From Candidatus Aminicenantes bacterium UBA1061 (GTDB lineage Bacteria; Acidobacteriota; Aminicenantia; Aminicenantales; Saccharicenantaceae), in the NCBI GenBank assembly GCA_002316315.1, contig DCDG01000025.1, positions 1 to 31,479 of the forward strand: a stretch of 31,479 bases of DNA, given 5' to 3'. The notes below the pieces were generated by a model that made no database searches, was not told the DNA's origin, and saw nothing but the letters and a program-made list of their open reading frames with translations. Shown one piece after another: positions 6,514 through 15,698 of this stretch. Numbering within the stretch: position 1 is the stretch's first letter; each line of letters starts with the position of its first letter. The position numbers were made by a program, and so were the translations under genes.

Positions 6514-9503
6514 AAGTAACCATTGTTCCGGCTGGCGTCAATCTCATTGATTTACTGGCCGAGCATCTATATACATATTCAACTGATTTCAGCCGGACCA
6601 TAGTCGTCTTCCCTGAACAAAGGCCAGGTCATTATCTGAGGAAAGCTCTCGGCAAGAGGATCGGCTGCAGTTTTCTGCCGCCGGCTATTTATTCTCTGGA
6701 TGGGTTTATTGATTTTTTCTACAGCCGTTTTCTTGGAAGAAACGAACCTTTAATTGAAAAGGTAGAAGCAGTTAGTCTGTTATATGATTTAAATCAGGCA
6801 AAGCCCGAACGCTCTTTTTCTGGCCGCCGGCAGGCCAGCCTGACTTTTGATGAATTTTTTCCAGTCGGGCAAAAGATTTTCGAAGATCTGGAGGAACTTA
6901 AAATGGGCCAGGTAACAGCAGATAACTTTCTGGCCATTGATGAATTAGCCGGCGAGAAATTACCAGAAAAAACCAGAGCCAGACTGCAAAAAGTTTCCTA
7001 TTTTTATGATCATTTTTATCAGGAGCTCGACCACCTTAACTTTTCCACCCGAGCCAGCCGTCTGAAAAAAGTTCTGGAAAGAATAGAGCCTGGCTGGTTC
7101 GGCTTATATGACGAGATTATTCTGGCTGGTTTTTATCTTCTGACAGCCGGCGAGCTTGAATTACTCAATAAGGTGCTGGAAGCAAATAATGCCAGGCTAT
7201 TTGTCTTTAAAGGCAAAGGCTTTGAAGCCATATTGAAAAACCTTAGAATTGACCGGTCAGATATAGAAGAGCGGCCAGAACTACCCGAAAACACCAGGAC
7301 TGAGCTTGAATTCAGCTTGAGTCCCGATAGTCATGGCCAGCTTTTTCTTCTTAATAATATCCTCAAAGATAAAATCGCTCAGCCTTCACAACTCAATGAA
7401 AAACAGGTCATCGTTCTGTCCGCTGTTGAAACTCTAATACCGGTTGTTGAACAGACATTGGCCCCTTTGCCCGAGACCAGTTACAATATCTCGGTTGGTT
7501 ATCCGCTGACCAGGACTCCTCTTTATAACTTTTTTGATTCTCTTTTCAAGCTGGCCGAATCGGTTGAAGAGGATAACTCGGGTGCAGCTGGCGGCCTGCT
7601 GCCGGAAGAAAAGTACCGGCCGTATGTTCCTGACTATCTGAATTTTGTCCTTCATCCTTACACCAAGAACATCTATTTCCCAGGACAGTCAAAAACGGCC
7701 GAGCCGACCAGGATACTCTTCCACTTAATTGAAAATAATTTTAACCGGAAAAAGGGCAAGCTCTTTTGGTCGTTTAAAGAAATTGCTGACGATCCTGACC
7801 TGGAGGCAGCCCTGGCGGAATACACAGGAGAAAATCCTACCCTTCCGGAGAGCCATCAATTTATCCAGCACCTTCGTTCGATTCACCAGCAAACGATTAT
7901 CCCTTTTCTCCACCTGGAAAATATTAATGATTTTGCAGACAAATTGATCCACCTTCTGGATTATATTTCAGAAAAAAGCACTGCTCCTTTCCATGTTTTA
8001 TTTGAGCCTTACGCCCGCGCTTTTTATGAGCAACTGGAAGTTCTCAAAAGCCCCAATCTGGCCGGCCAGCAGTTTAGCCACCGCTCGGGTTATTTCCAAC
8101 TCTTCCGCCAGTTATTTTCCGGGGTGCGAGTGCGTTTCCCGGGCACTCCGCTTCGGGGTTTGCAGGTCCTGGGCTTCTGGGAAACACGCTGTCTCAAATT
8201 TGAGGAAGTTTATCTTCTCGATATGAATGATGATGTTCTACCTGGCACCAGCAAAGTTGACTCTCTCCTCCCCTCAACTCTAAGAAGAGCCCTTGGTCTG
8301 CCTGATTATGAAGGCTTCGAAAAGAGAATTGAATATTATCTTAGCCTGTTAGTCGCCGGAGCCAAAAAAGTTCATTTTTTCTTTGTTGAAAACAGCGAAA
8401 AACAGAAAAGCCGCTATGTGGAAAAAGCCCTGTGGGACAAGCAAAAAAAGGAAAAAGAGCCGGATGCAAATAAATACATCGAGAAAAGCAGCTACAAGAT
8501 TGCTCTTCGAGCTCAGGTTCCGCCCGAAATTCCTAAAGGAGAAAAAATCCTTAATCATCTGCAGGGCATGACCTTTAGTGCATCCAGCCTTAACACCTAT
8601 CTTAAGTGCCCTGTTGAATTTTTTTACGCTCATGTTCTCGGGCTAAGGGAAAAAGAAGAGCTGGCGGAGGTACTCAAAAAAAATGAAATCGGCACGCTGG
8701 TTCATGCCATTTTAAGCCAATATTTTAAGTCTTATCTCGGCGGGCGGCTGCCAGCTGAACCGGACCTGGCCAGGTTAAAAAAACTAATTGATGATGAATT
8801 CAAAGGACGGCGCTATCCCTCGCCTCTAACCGGCAGTTTCTTTTTGATGAAGGCACAGATAGAGAAGCATTTAATTGAATTCCTCGATAAATATCAGCAG
8901 ACGGTGGTATCTAATTTAGAGCACTCCGGGCTGGAGGTGGTGCTGTTGGCCCTTGAAAAAAACTTTAGATGCGATTATCAGGTTGCGGATCAGGCGTTTC
9001 ATCTGGAGGGATGGATTGACCGGATAGAGAGACGTGGCCAGAATATCTGTCTTCTTGATTATAAAACTTCAGCCAGCGAAAAGAGCCAGTTGATTAGCTT
9101 TAAGAAGCTGGAGGTTAAAGATCGGAGCACCTGGCCGGAAGCTATTCGAAGCCTGCAATTGCCTTTTTATCAACTCCTGGCCTCAGATGAACTAAAGTTG
9201 CCGCCTGAAGATATTTACTCGGCAGCCATCATTCTTGGCAAAAATTATCTTGACGAAAACATTGAATATTCACCGCTGAGAGCAAAGTCCGGGAGGCAGG
9301 CCAGAGACAAACAGTCTAATATTTTTCCTTTTGAGGACTCAGACGAAGCTAGGTCAGAGCGCCAGGAAAATTTCCGGCTGATAAAACAGGTAATTGATAA
9401 GTTACTCCTGGAGGTTGTCGATGGCAGCCAGCCATTTTCAGCCGAATTCAAGGCTGAAGACCGCTGCCTCTATTGTCCCTTTACCAGCTTTTGCGGCCAG
9501 TAA
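6510..9503 (+). CDS. addB-like: AddB-like PD-(D/E)XK nuclease with Fe-S cluster
   Basis: The 997-residue protein begins with a UvrD-like fold that has no Walker A motif (VTIVPAGVNLIDLLAEH), as expected for an inactive helicase partner, although canonical AddB keeps a Walker A. The C-terminus is a nuclease: FSASSLNTYLKCPVEFFY with Cys700, GTLVHAILSQYF, and LLDYKTS with Asp850 and Lys852. It ends in Cys986-x2-Cys989-x5-Cys995 (CLYCPFTSFC). Cys700 plus this trio matches the four ligands and spacing of the AddB iron-sulfur cluster. The start is TTG at 6510, inside the end of the AddA-like gene, so the two proteins are probably made in fixed ratio as one complex. No Chi-recognition role can be claimed from sequence. 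Confidence 0.85.
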   Translation: MKVTIVPAGVNLIDLLAEHLYTYSTDFSRTIVVFPEQRPGHYLRKALGKRIGCSFLPPAIYSLDGFIDFFYSRFLGRNEPLIEKVEAVSLLYDLNQAKPERSFSGRRQASLTFDEFFPVGQKIFEDLEELKMGQVTADNFLAIDELAGEKLPEKTRARLQKVSYFYDHFYQELDHLNFSTRASRLKKVLERIEPGWFGLYDEIILAGFYLLTAGELELLNKVLEANNARLFVFKGKGFEAILKNLRIDRSDIEERPELPENTRTELEFSLSPDSHGQLFLLNNILKDKIAQPSQLNEKQVIVLSAVETLIPVVEQTLAPLPETSYNISVGYPLTRTPLYNFFDSLFKLAESVEEDNSGAAGGLLPEEKYRPYVPDYLNFVLHPYTKNIYFPGQSKTAEPTRILFHLIENNFNRKKGKLFWSFKEIADDPDLEAALAEYTGENPTLPESHQFIQHLRSIHQQTIIPFLHLENINDFADKLIHLLDYISEKSTAPFHVLFEPYARAFYEQLEVLKSPNLAGQQFSHRSGYFQLFRQLFSGVRVRFPGTPLRGLQVLGFWETRCLKFEEVYLLDMNDDVLPGTSKVDSLLPSTLRRALGLPDYEGFEKRIEYYLSLLVAGAKKVHFFFVENSEKQKSRYVEKALWDKQKKEKEPDANKYIEKSSYKIALRAQVPPEIPKGEKILNHLQGMTFSASSLNTYLKCPVEFFYAHVLGLREKEELAEVLKKNEIGTLVHAILSQYFKSYLGGRLPAEPDLARLKKLIDDEFKGRRYPSPLTGSFFLMKAQIEKHLIEFLDKYQQTVVSNLEHSGLEVVLLALEKNFRCDYQVADQAFHLEGWIDRIERRGQNICLLDYKTSASEKSQLISFKKLEVKDRSTWPEAIRSLQLPFYQLLASDELKLPPEDIYSAAIILGKNYLDENIEYSPLRAKSGRQARDKQSNIFPFEDSDEARSERQENFRLIKQVIDKLLLEVVDGSQPFSAEFKAEDRCLYCPFTSFCGQ

Positions 9504-9745
9504 TCCGGGGTGAATATTCACCGCGTTGAACAAATATCAATGTTTTCAATTATCAGTGGGAAAAAGTAGAGACAAAAGGCGACTTTTTAAATGGGCCAGC
9601 TTCCTTATTATCTTCTGGTAGAAAGTAATAAGGCTGGTCAGCATTATTGGTGAATAGTCAGCATAATAGGAAAACTAAAAATAAGTGAACCATTAGGACA
9701 GGATTTTCGTTTAAATCTAAAACGAAGAAAAAGAAAGGCTGAGAG
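9504..9745. other. Non-coding stretch rich in inverted repeats
   Basis: There is no convincing gene here. Three structures stand out. GGTGAATATTCACC (9509-9522) is a perfect palindrome six bases after the AddB-like stop codon. CCAG plus CCTTATTA (9596-9610) pairs with TAATAAGG plus CTGG (9626-9637), giving about 12 base pairs with a three-base bulge and a partly paired loop. TTCGTTT (9706-9712) pairs with AAACGAA (9720-9726) just before the next gene's Shine-Dalgarno sequence. Two near-identical 14-mers (GTCAGCATTATTGG at 9637 and GTCAGCATAATAGG at 9657) lie beside the second hairpin. No U-run follows any of the hairpins, so they are not ordinary terminators. Confidence 0.5.
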
Positions 9746-9943
9746 ATGTTAAAATTCTTACTCTGGTTGATTTTATTCGTTCTATGCTGGCCACTGGCTC
9801 TGGTTGCCCTGATTCTATATCCGATAGTCTGGCTCCTATCACTGCCTTTTCGTTTGCTGGGCATCACCGTCAAGGCAGTTTTTGACCTGCTCAAAGCTAT
9901 TTTAACCCTGCCGGCGCGTTGCCTGAACAAACTGGCCAGATAG
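9746..9943 (+). CDS. Small two-helix membrane protein, unknown function
   Basis: This 65-residue protein is almost entirely hydrophobic. Helix one is about residues 3-24 and helix two about 26-45, followed by a basic tail (LPARCLNKLAR). It has a reasonable Shine-Dalgarno sequence (AGAAAGG, 7 bases before ATG). The pattern WPLALVALILYPIVWLLSLPFRLLG resembles short conserved membrane proteins I recall from Acidobacteria-like genomes, but I know no function. A hairpin lies directly upstream of its ribosome binding site and could affect translation. It stands alone between the AddB-like gene and the methyltransferase gene. Confidence 0.65.
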   Translation: MLKFLLWLILFVLCWPLALVALILYPIVWLLSLPFRLLGITVKAVFDLLKAILTLPARCLNKLAR

Positions 9944-10129
9944 AAGACATTCCACCGGCCCCTTCCAAGGGCTGCGCCAGGCGGGAACGGTTGAGCCGGA
10001 CTGCCCATGGAGGACTGGCGCTTTCTTCCTTTCTTTTATCCTTCTATTCTTCAAGACCAAGAAAAAATTTCTTTTTCCTTGAACCCGGATATTAACTTTG
10101 GTCCTTCTGCTGGGATAAAATTAATAACA

Positions 10130-11425
10130 ATGGAATTGAGAATAGAAAAGATAGTTTATCCTGGTCGGTCGATTGGCCTCTATCAGAAGCAAGTTGTCTT
10201 TACCGATGAAGGGCTGCCCGGCGAGCTGGTCAGGGTTGAGATTCTTTCTTCGAGAAAAAACTTCCACGAGGCAAAGACCGTGGAGATTCTCGAACCGGTA
10301 CCCGACAGAATCGAACCGCGCTGCTCTCATTACCGCGCCTGCTCTCCCTATCAGATTATGACTTACAAGCTGGAAACTAAAATCAAATCAGAGCAGCTGG
10401 CCGAAATTCTCAGCCGTTTTAAGATCCCATTCCCTCCGGCTGGTGGGAAATTGCCCTGCCTTGTCCCCTCACCTCAAATCTACGGCTACCGAAATAAAAT
10501 CAAGCTGGCTGTTGTCTGGGACAGCCCGCAACCATTTCTGGCCTACCATGAACCGGGCTCTCAAACTGACCTGCTGCCAGTGGAAAATTGCGCTCTGGTA
10601 AGCAGCGAAGCAAATTCCCTGCTCTCCGCATTTAAAGAATTAATCGAGACTTCTCCCCTTCCCGCCATCGGCCAGATTGCAATCCGCCAGAGTTTTTCTT
10701 CGAGCGCACTTCTGGCCATCCTTTATAGTGATAACAAACAGAGCCTGGCCGAAGCGGCCAGCAAGTGGTTGCCCCGGCTAACTGCCCATCCTGGCCTGAC
10801 AGGTGTCGCTGGCATTCTCAACCGCCACCCTGGAGCCAGGCCGGCTTCTATCTATGGTCAGCTCAATCTTGAGGAAAAACTCGAAAAAGTTAGCCTGCGC
10901 TATGGCCCGGAAAGCTTTTTTCAGGTTAATCCACCTCAGCTACTGGCAGTGTTGAAAGGGCTTAAGACCTGGTTCGTGGAGTTGAAGCCGGTCCGCCTGC
11001 TCGATTTATATGCTGGCGTTGGCACCTTTGGCCTTCTTCTTTCTGACTATGCTTCAGAGGTTCTGGCTATCGAAGCAGAGCCAGCTAATATTTTTTACTT
11101 TAAAGAGAATCTTAGACTGAACCAGGCCACCAATATCAAGCTCGTCGCCGGGCGCGTCGAGCAGAGGCTGAATGAAATAACGGCTTTCCAGCCCGAGGCG
11201 GCGATTGTTGATCCCCCACGCAAAGGTCTTGAGCCGGAGCTTATTGCTGTTCTAAAAAAGATCCCCCTCAAGTCAATCTTTTATCTATCCTGCCATCCGG
11301 CCACCCTGGCTCGTGATTTAAACCGGCTTCGGCCAGAATTTCAGCCTGTAGCCATACGGGCTTTCGACTTTTTTCCCAGAACACCGCACGTTGAAGTATT
11401 AGCACGGCTCGAACGGGCTGACTGA
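10130..11425 (+). CDS. RlmD/TrmA-family RNA (uracil-5-)-methyltransferase
   Basis: The 431-residue protein begins with a TRAM-like RNA-binding segment (MELRIEKIVYPGRSIGLYQ). It continues with the linker typical of RlmD (YGYRNKIKLAV), the SAM-binding motif LDLYAGVGTFGLLL (from 291), VDPPRKGLEPE, and the catalytic motif FYLSCHPATLARDL with Cys388. The family methylates C5 of uridines in 23S rRNA or tRNA; the exact site is not predictable. RlmD-type enzymes carry a [4Fe-4S] cluster on four Cys. Here Cys65 and Cys71 are present and a later Cys (VENCALV) fits the fourth, but the third is Tyr74 (ACSPYQ), so the cluster may be altered or lost. An in-frame ATG at 10007 would add 41 unrelated residues; 10130 starts exactly at the TRAM domain. 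The gene converges on rlmN 24 bases away. Confidence 0.82.
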   Translation: MELRIEKIVYPGRSIGLYQKQVVFTDEGLPGELVRVEILSSRKNFHEAKTVEILEPVPDRIEPRCSHYRACSPYQIMTYKLETKIKSEQLAEILSRFKIPFPPAGGKLPCLVPSPQIYGYRNKIKLAVVWDSPQPFLAYHEPGSQTDLLPVENCALVSSEANSLLSAFKELIETSPLPAIGQIAIRQSFSSSALLAILYSDNKQSLAEAASKWLPRLTAHPGLTGVAGILNRHPGARPASIYGQLNLEEKLEKVSLRYGPESFFQVNPPQLLAVLKGLKTWFVELKPVRLLDLYAGVGTFGLLLSDYASEVLAIEAEPANIFYFKENLRLNQATNIKLVAGRVEQRLNEITAFQPEAAIVDPPRKGLEPELIAVLKKIPLKSIFYLSCHPATLARDLNRLRPEFQPVAIRAFDFFPRTPHVEVLARLERAD

Positions 11426-11449
11426 TTCAGGCTACTGGCTTTTTGCTGC

Positions 11450-12478
11450 TTATTGAAACTTTCCGGCCAGCTGGCCGCAAGCGGCCGCAATGTCTATCCC
11501 TTTAGATTGCCTGATGGTCACCCGGACTTTTCTCTCCTCAAGCCAAGTCTTAAATCGTTCCATTTCTTCTCTGGTTGGCGATTGCCATCTAAGGCCAGCA
11601 ACCGGACTGTAAGCAATGAGATTTACTTTGGCCTTAAGACGCCGTGAAATGGCGGCGAGGGCTTCGGCGTCATAAAGCGAATCATTAAAACCGCCGATAA
11701 CAATGTATTCCAGAGTGAGCTGTCGCCCGCCAGCTTTTAAATAGTCTTCAGCCGCTTTAATCAGCTTTTCTAAGGGAAGCTTTTTGTTGACCGGCATCAG
11801 TTGAGTTCTTTTTTCATCAACGGCACTATGAATGGACAGGGATAAATTAATCTGCGACTCGAAATTCATTAACTTTTTTAAACCAGGTATCAGACCGACT
11901 GTAGAAACAGTTATTCTTCTGGCACCTATGGCCAGTCCATGCTGGTCATTTAGGATTCTTATGGCTTTGAGCACATTGTCCAGATTATCGAGTGGCTCAC
12001 CCATGCCCATGAGCACCAGGTTGGTCGGTTGATGGCCATAATCATATTTAAGGTTTAACACCTCTGCGACAATTTCCCCCGCCTCGAGATTTCGCTTAAA
12101 ACCATGGAGCCCGCTGGCACAAAAAGCACAGTGGAACTTGCAGCCGACCTGGGTGGAGAGGCAAAAGGTCTTCCGGCCAGCGGCCGGAATCATGACGGTC
12201 TCGATGAAGTTGCCATCCTGAAGTTCAAAAAGATATTTAATAGTTCCGTCTTTAGAGCTGACTGTCTCTTTTAGCTCGAGTGGGTTAATTATAAAATCCT
12301 GGTCGAGCCGCTGCCTTAACTCCAGCGGGAGATCAGTAAATTCAGCCGGCTGGCTCTTCCCCGCCTGATAAACCCACCTGAAAATCTGATCTGATCGATA
12401 AGAAGGCTGCCCACTTCTGGTCAGATAGGCTTCCAATTCCACCCGGGTCATAGAGGTCAAAAGCTTTTTCTGACTCAT
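11450..12478 (-). CDS. rlmN: 23S rRNA (adenine(2503)-C2)-methyltransferase RlmN
   Basis: This 342-residue protein is the usual RlmN length. It has the radical-SAM triad Cys113-x3-Cys117-x2-Cys120 in VGCKFHCAFCASG. It also has the family signatures NLVLMGMGEPLDN, GARRITVSTVGLIPG, NLSLSIHSA and a C-terminal DIAAACGQLAG containing the methyl-carrying Cys334. RlmN methylates A2503 of 23S rRNA and also A37 of some tRNAs. An AAAGGA ribosome binding site precedes the ATG by a normal distance. It lies downstream of the C69 peptidase gene on the same strand with an 87-base gap. Confidence 0.93.
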   Translation of the reverse strand: MSQKKLLTSMTRVELEAYLTRSGQPSYRSDQIFRWVYQAGKSQPAEFTDLPLELRQRLDQDFIINPLELKETVSSKDGTIKYLFELQDGNFIETVMIPAAGRKTFCLSTQVGCKFHCAFCASGLHGFKRNLEAGEIVAEVLNLKYDYGHQPTNLVLMGMGEPLDNLDNVLKAIRILNDQHGLAIGARRITVSTVGLIPGLKKLMNFESQINLSLSIHSAVDEKRTQLMPVNKKLPLEKLIKAAEDYLKAGGRQLTLEYIVIGGFNDSLYDAEALAAISRRLKAKVNLIAYSPVAGLRWQSPTREEMERFKTWLEERKVRVTIRQSKGIDIAAACGQLAGKFQ

Positions 12479-12565
12479 AAGGTCAATCCTTTTTTAAGCA
12501 AATTCAGACCAGCCAGTGGGTTCCCCTGTTAATTTCTCCTGACCATTCCATTTCTTATTCTTATT

Positions 12566-14197
12566 CTAAAAACTAGCCGAATACTTTACCCACAGCTCAC
12601 CGGCCAGTTTCCAGTAATCAGCCACTGCCTGCCCGGCTTGCTTCTGGCAGTACTCGGTGAGAAAATCTCTGGCTTTTTCCGGATTTTCCTGGTAAAGCTT
12701 CAGAGCCTCGGCTTCGATCGCCACCTGCTGCTCAAAGGCCTGGTCTTCCAGTTGTTTCCAGACCCGGGCAATGTCTTCCTTCATCTCCTGATAGCGGAAA
12801 GTGGCCAGCTTGCTCACCGTTCTAAAAGCCCACCAGGCACAGTCACGCCGATAGGCTGAGCGACCATCAATTTCATAGGAAGCAGGCATATTCTTTATCC
12901 CGGCGTAAAATGGCAGATGCGGAGTGGTCGCCGGGTTATCATAGCCAAGCCAGACCACTCCCCCGATGGCCGGTGGTAACCACTTTCTGGACTGAGTGAT
13001 TTGAAGATAAGTGGCAGTTGGAGAACAGATGGTTCTTTCTCGCTTTAACCGCAAAAGTTCTCTCCACTCAGCATTCATAAAGGGGTTGGCTACAGGGCTT
13101 TTAACCACCTGATTCTTTCTGTTAACCGTGATGAGGCTGGCCGTCAGATCATATTCTGTTCCTTCATAAGTATCACGGAAAATGGCCAGCAAATCCTTGA
13201 TGGTTACTTTTTTTTCGGGTTTGACTGAAAAGGGATAATTTTCGGCATTGGGATCAAGTTTGAAGGAAGGAGCCAGGAGACTTAAGACCCGCCACTCCCT
13301 CCGCCGGCAATAAAGGCTGTATCTTGAGTCCGGAGCATAGGCATAGCAGAATTCAAAAGGCTGGCCGCTCTCTTCCTTCCACCAGCCAAATTCTTTAGCC
13401 AGACTCAGCACGTTAGCTGAAGCCAGAAAATAATTTTTATTCTTTAAATCAATCCGCCTGATGCGGCTGGCATTGGCCGAAACGCCAATCTCCCCATCCG
13501 GTATTCTTTGAGCTGCCCAAACAGCTCCCTTGCGGCCCTTACCGGGACCGTATATTTCCAGCAGCCAGACCTCCTCCGGATCGGCCAGAGTCAGGCATTC
13601 ACCCCAATCATTATATCCATACCGGGCAGTCAGTTCGTCAGCTATCCTGATGGCTTCCCTGGCTGTTCTGGCCCGCTCCAGCATCAAGCGGAGAAGTTCC
13701 GGCGCATCGAGCAAACCCTCATCGCTTTTAAGCTCCCGCCGACCGCCAATAGTCGTCTCGCCGGCGGCCAGCTGCCATTCGTTCATAAAAGGATAAGCCG
13801 CATTGAAATAGGCATAAGTTTCTGCTACCTGTGGAATCTCGCCGATAGCCAGGCGGTCTGGGTCATCAAAGCTCCTGAGCCTCTTTGGCTCAAAATAAAT
13901 TTCAGCCTTCTCTCCTGGCTGATGCTTCTGATGGGGAACAATATTGATCCAGGTGCGGTCAGTGTTGCTATCACACGAATGAGAAGTCATAGTTGAACCG
14001 TCGGCTGAAGCCAGCCGTCCTACCAGGACGCTCGTACAGGAATCAAAGTCCAGCCTGACCGGTTCTATCCTGGCTGTCTGCTCTTTCTGAATAAAAGCAG
14101 CTCCGTCTGTCAGAGAACAGACTAAAACCAGGCAAAGGCCACAGGCTATGGCTAATAAAGAAGCTGAACGATTCAATTTAAATCCCGGGCGCCTCAT
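12566..14197 (-). CDS. C69-family dipeptidase (PepD-like), exported
   Basis: The 543-residue protein starts with a basic n-region and a hydrophobic stretch (about 11-30) that looks like a signal peptide or anchor. The mature enzyme should begin near Cys54 in FDSCTSVLVGRLASADGSTM. In C69 (formerly U34) peptidases this Cys becomes the N-terminal nucleophile after propeptide removal. Other family marks are TDRTWINIVP, YAYFNAAYPFMNE, GYNDWGECLTLADPEEVWLLEI, GAVWAAQRIPDGEIGVSANASRI, EFCYAYAPDSRYS and GGVVWLGYDNPATTPHLPFYAG. The family cleaves dipeptides and short peptides. Start 14197 is supported by TAGGAG just upstream. It probably acts in the periplasm, supplying amino acids together with the neighbouring C1 peptidase, although a terminator separates the two genes. 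Confidence 0.87.
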   Translation of the reverse strand: MRRPGFKLNRSASLLAIACGLCLVLVCSLTDGAAFIQKEQTARIEPVRLDFDSCTSVLVGRLASADGSTMTSHSCDSNTDRTWINIVPHQKHQPGEKAEIYFEPKRLRSFDDPDRLAIGEIPQVAETYAYFNAAYPFMNEWQLAAGETTIGGRRELKSDEGLLDAPELLRLMLERARTAREAIRIADELTARYGYNDWGECLTLADPEEVWLLEIYGPGKGRKGAVWAAQRIPDGEIGVSANASRIRRIDLKNKNYFLASANVLSLAKEFGWWKEESGQPFEFCYAYAPDSRYSLYCRRREWRVLSLLAPSFKLDPNAENYPFSVKPEKKVTIKDLLAIFRDTYEGTEYDLTASLITVNRKNQVVKSPVANPFMNAEWRELLRLKRERTICSPTATYLQITQSRKWLPPAIGGVVWLGYDNPATTPHLPFYAGIKNMPASYEIDGRSAYRRDCAWWAFRTVSKLATFRYQEMKEDIARVWKQLEDQAFEQQVAIEAEALKLYQENPEKARDFLTEYCQKQAGQAVADYWKLAGELWVKYSASF

Positions 14198-14265
14198 TTT
14201 TTTCTCCTACTATCCAGATTTATCATTTTGAGCCAGCTGCTACCTGGCCACTTAGCCAGCTCAAA

Positions 14266-14302
14266 CAAAAAGGAGCTTGCTGCTTCTCCAGCAAGCCCCT
14301 TT
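14266..14302 (-). terminator. Rho-independent terminator of the C1 peptidase gene
   Basis: On the minus strand AAAGG and GCTTGCTG pair with CAGCAAGC and CCTTT around a six-base loop, about 13 base pairs with one mismatch. TTTTTGTTT follows. It lies 52 bases after the stop codon at 14354 and insulates the downstream C69 peptidase gene. Confidence 0.85.
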
Positions 14303-14353
14303 GGAAATCATCTTTAGCGGACGATAGTGCTTAAAAATAGAAGATCGGGCAGA

Positions 14354-15619
14354 TTATTTTGCCTTAGCCTCGAATTTGGCCAACAAATCAGGCACAGCAT
14401 CTTTGTGAACCATAAAGGTCAGCATTTTCAGTTTGACAAAATCATCTCTGAACATTTCATAACCTTTAAAAGGTCCACGATGAGCTCCACCTCCGGAATC
14501 TTTAATTAAGAACCAGGTGCGGTCATCATGCTGGGTCAGGCCAACGGCATGAATGGCGTGATCGTCGGTTGAAGTCCGGTTATAAAATCTGAATTCGCGG
14601 CTATCCTGATTGATAAGAGAGGGCAGAATATCAAAGGTGGGGATAATAGCCAGGCCTTCTTCGCCGCTGATTCCTGGTTCAGAAACATCTCCGCCTAAAG
14701 ATAGTGAGTAACCTTTTTCGAGCGAATTGACTAAAGCCTGATAAAATTCATCGAGGGGAACATTATAATAGTCCTGACTGTGCCACCAGTTATCAGGGGC
14801 CTTATATTCACCCTTGGTATAGAAGGGCAAATATTTAAAAGACATAAAACAAACATAATCATCAAGCGGGAGCTGTAAGACATTATCAAGATATTCTTTG
14901 GGAGTCATTTTCTGGCCATTGACTTCAATTGTGGTCGGCGGTTCGCCCAGATATTTATTGAGGATAATTTGGACATAGGCCAGGGCTTTCTCTTCGTCCC
15001 AGTATTCATTTTTCTGGCAGAAATCGAGATAGTTCCTGATTTCTGCAAAAAGTTTGGAATGATCATGTTCAGTCTGTCCTGGCAGAAGTCCGGTATAAGC
15101 ACTGGCCGGAACTGCTCCATACTGCTTCATCATGGTGGTGACGGCATTGGCTTCTGAGCCCTCGCCTAAGGCTGACTTGCCCTTTTCCTGGATAAAACGG
15201 CGGGCTTTCTCCACGTACTGCCAGTAAACGGTATACATTTCCGAAAGTTTAATCTCTCCGTGCCCCAGTCTTTTCAGCTCAGATTCCAGAAAAGAAGTGG
15301 TAGCGAAACACCAGCAAGTTCCGGTACGATGTTGCTTGACCGGCGGCAGATGAAAGACCTGCTGAAAATCGGTGACAGCCGCTGGATGACTGACAGTGGA
15401 AAAATCAATGGTTAAATATTCCCTCTTACGCCCGTTAAATTCTCTTGTCTTGTAAATAGCTTCATCCAGAGTCTGGACTTCCTGCTCACTGATCTGAAGA
15501 ACTGTTTTTTGAACCGCAGCTGGAGGCGCTTCTTGTTTTTGGCCCTGACAGCTGAATGACCAGAGAATGGAAAAAACAACCAGAGACACCAGCAGCAGCT
15601 GATATAGCTTTTTATTCAT
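14354..15619 (-). CDS. C1-family cysteine aminopeptidase (bleomycin-hydrolase/PepC-like), probable lipoprotein
   Basis: The 421-residue protein has a hydrophobic N-terminus ending in SFSC24, an imperfect lipobox, so it is probably lipid-anchored. The catalytic Cys102 lies in RTGTCWCFATTSFLESELKR. The His is probably His354 in DDHAIHAVGL. Residues such as DFSTVSHPAAVTDFQQVFHLPPVKQ and KLSEMYTVYWQYVEKA match PepC/bleomycin hydrolase. The third catalytic position, normally Asn in NSWG, reads IKDSGGG, so Asp replaces Asn and Trp is missing. Whether this is a variant active site or reduced activity is unknown. Classical PepC is cytoplasmic, so an exported form is somewhat unusual. GGAGG lies six bases before the ATG. 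The gene ends at a strong terminator. Confidence 0.84.
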   Translation of the reverse strand: MNKKLYQLLLVSLVVFSILWSFSCQGQKQEAPPAAVQKTVLQISEQEVQTLDEAIYKTREFNGRKREYLTIDFSTVSHPAAVTDFQQVFHLPPVKQHRTGTCWCFATTSFLESELKRLGHGEIKLSEMYTVYWQYVEKARRFIQEKGKSALGEGSEANAVTTMMKQYGAVPASAYTGLLPGQTEHDHSKLFAEIRNYLDFCQKNEYWDEEKALAYVQIILNKYLGEPPTTIEVNGQKMTPKEYLDNVLQLPLDDYVCFMSFKYLPFYTKGEYKAPDNWWHSQDYYNVPLDEFYQALVNSLEKGYSLSLGGDVSEPGISGEEGLAIIPTFDILPSLINQDSREFRFYNRTSTDDHAIHAVGLTQHDDRTWFLIKDSGGGAHRGPFKGYEMFRDDFVKLKMLTFMVHKDAVPDLLAKFEAKAK

Positions 15620-15698
15620 TTAATCCTCCAAAAAATATTTTTCTATGGATAGCATACTTCAACTGCCGCCCTTAATTCAACAAATAAAAGTATGTGGT

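Noticed and set aside
13508..13996. 162-codon plus-strand frame
   Set aside because: It is antisense to conserved motifs of the C69 peptidase, which fully explains the sequence.
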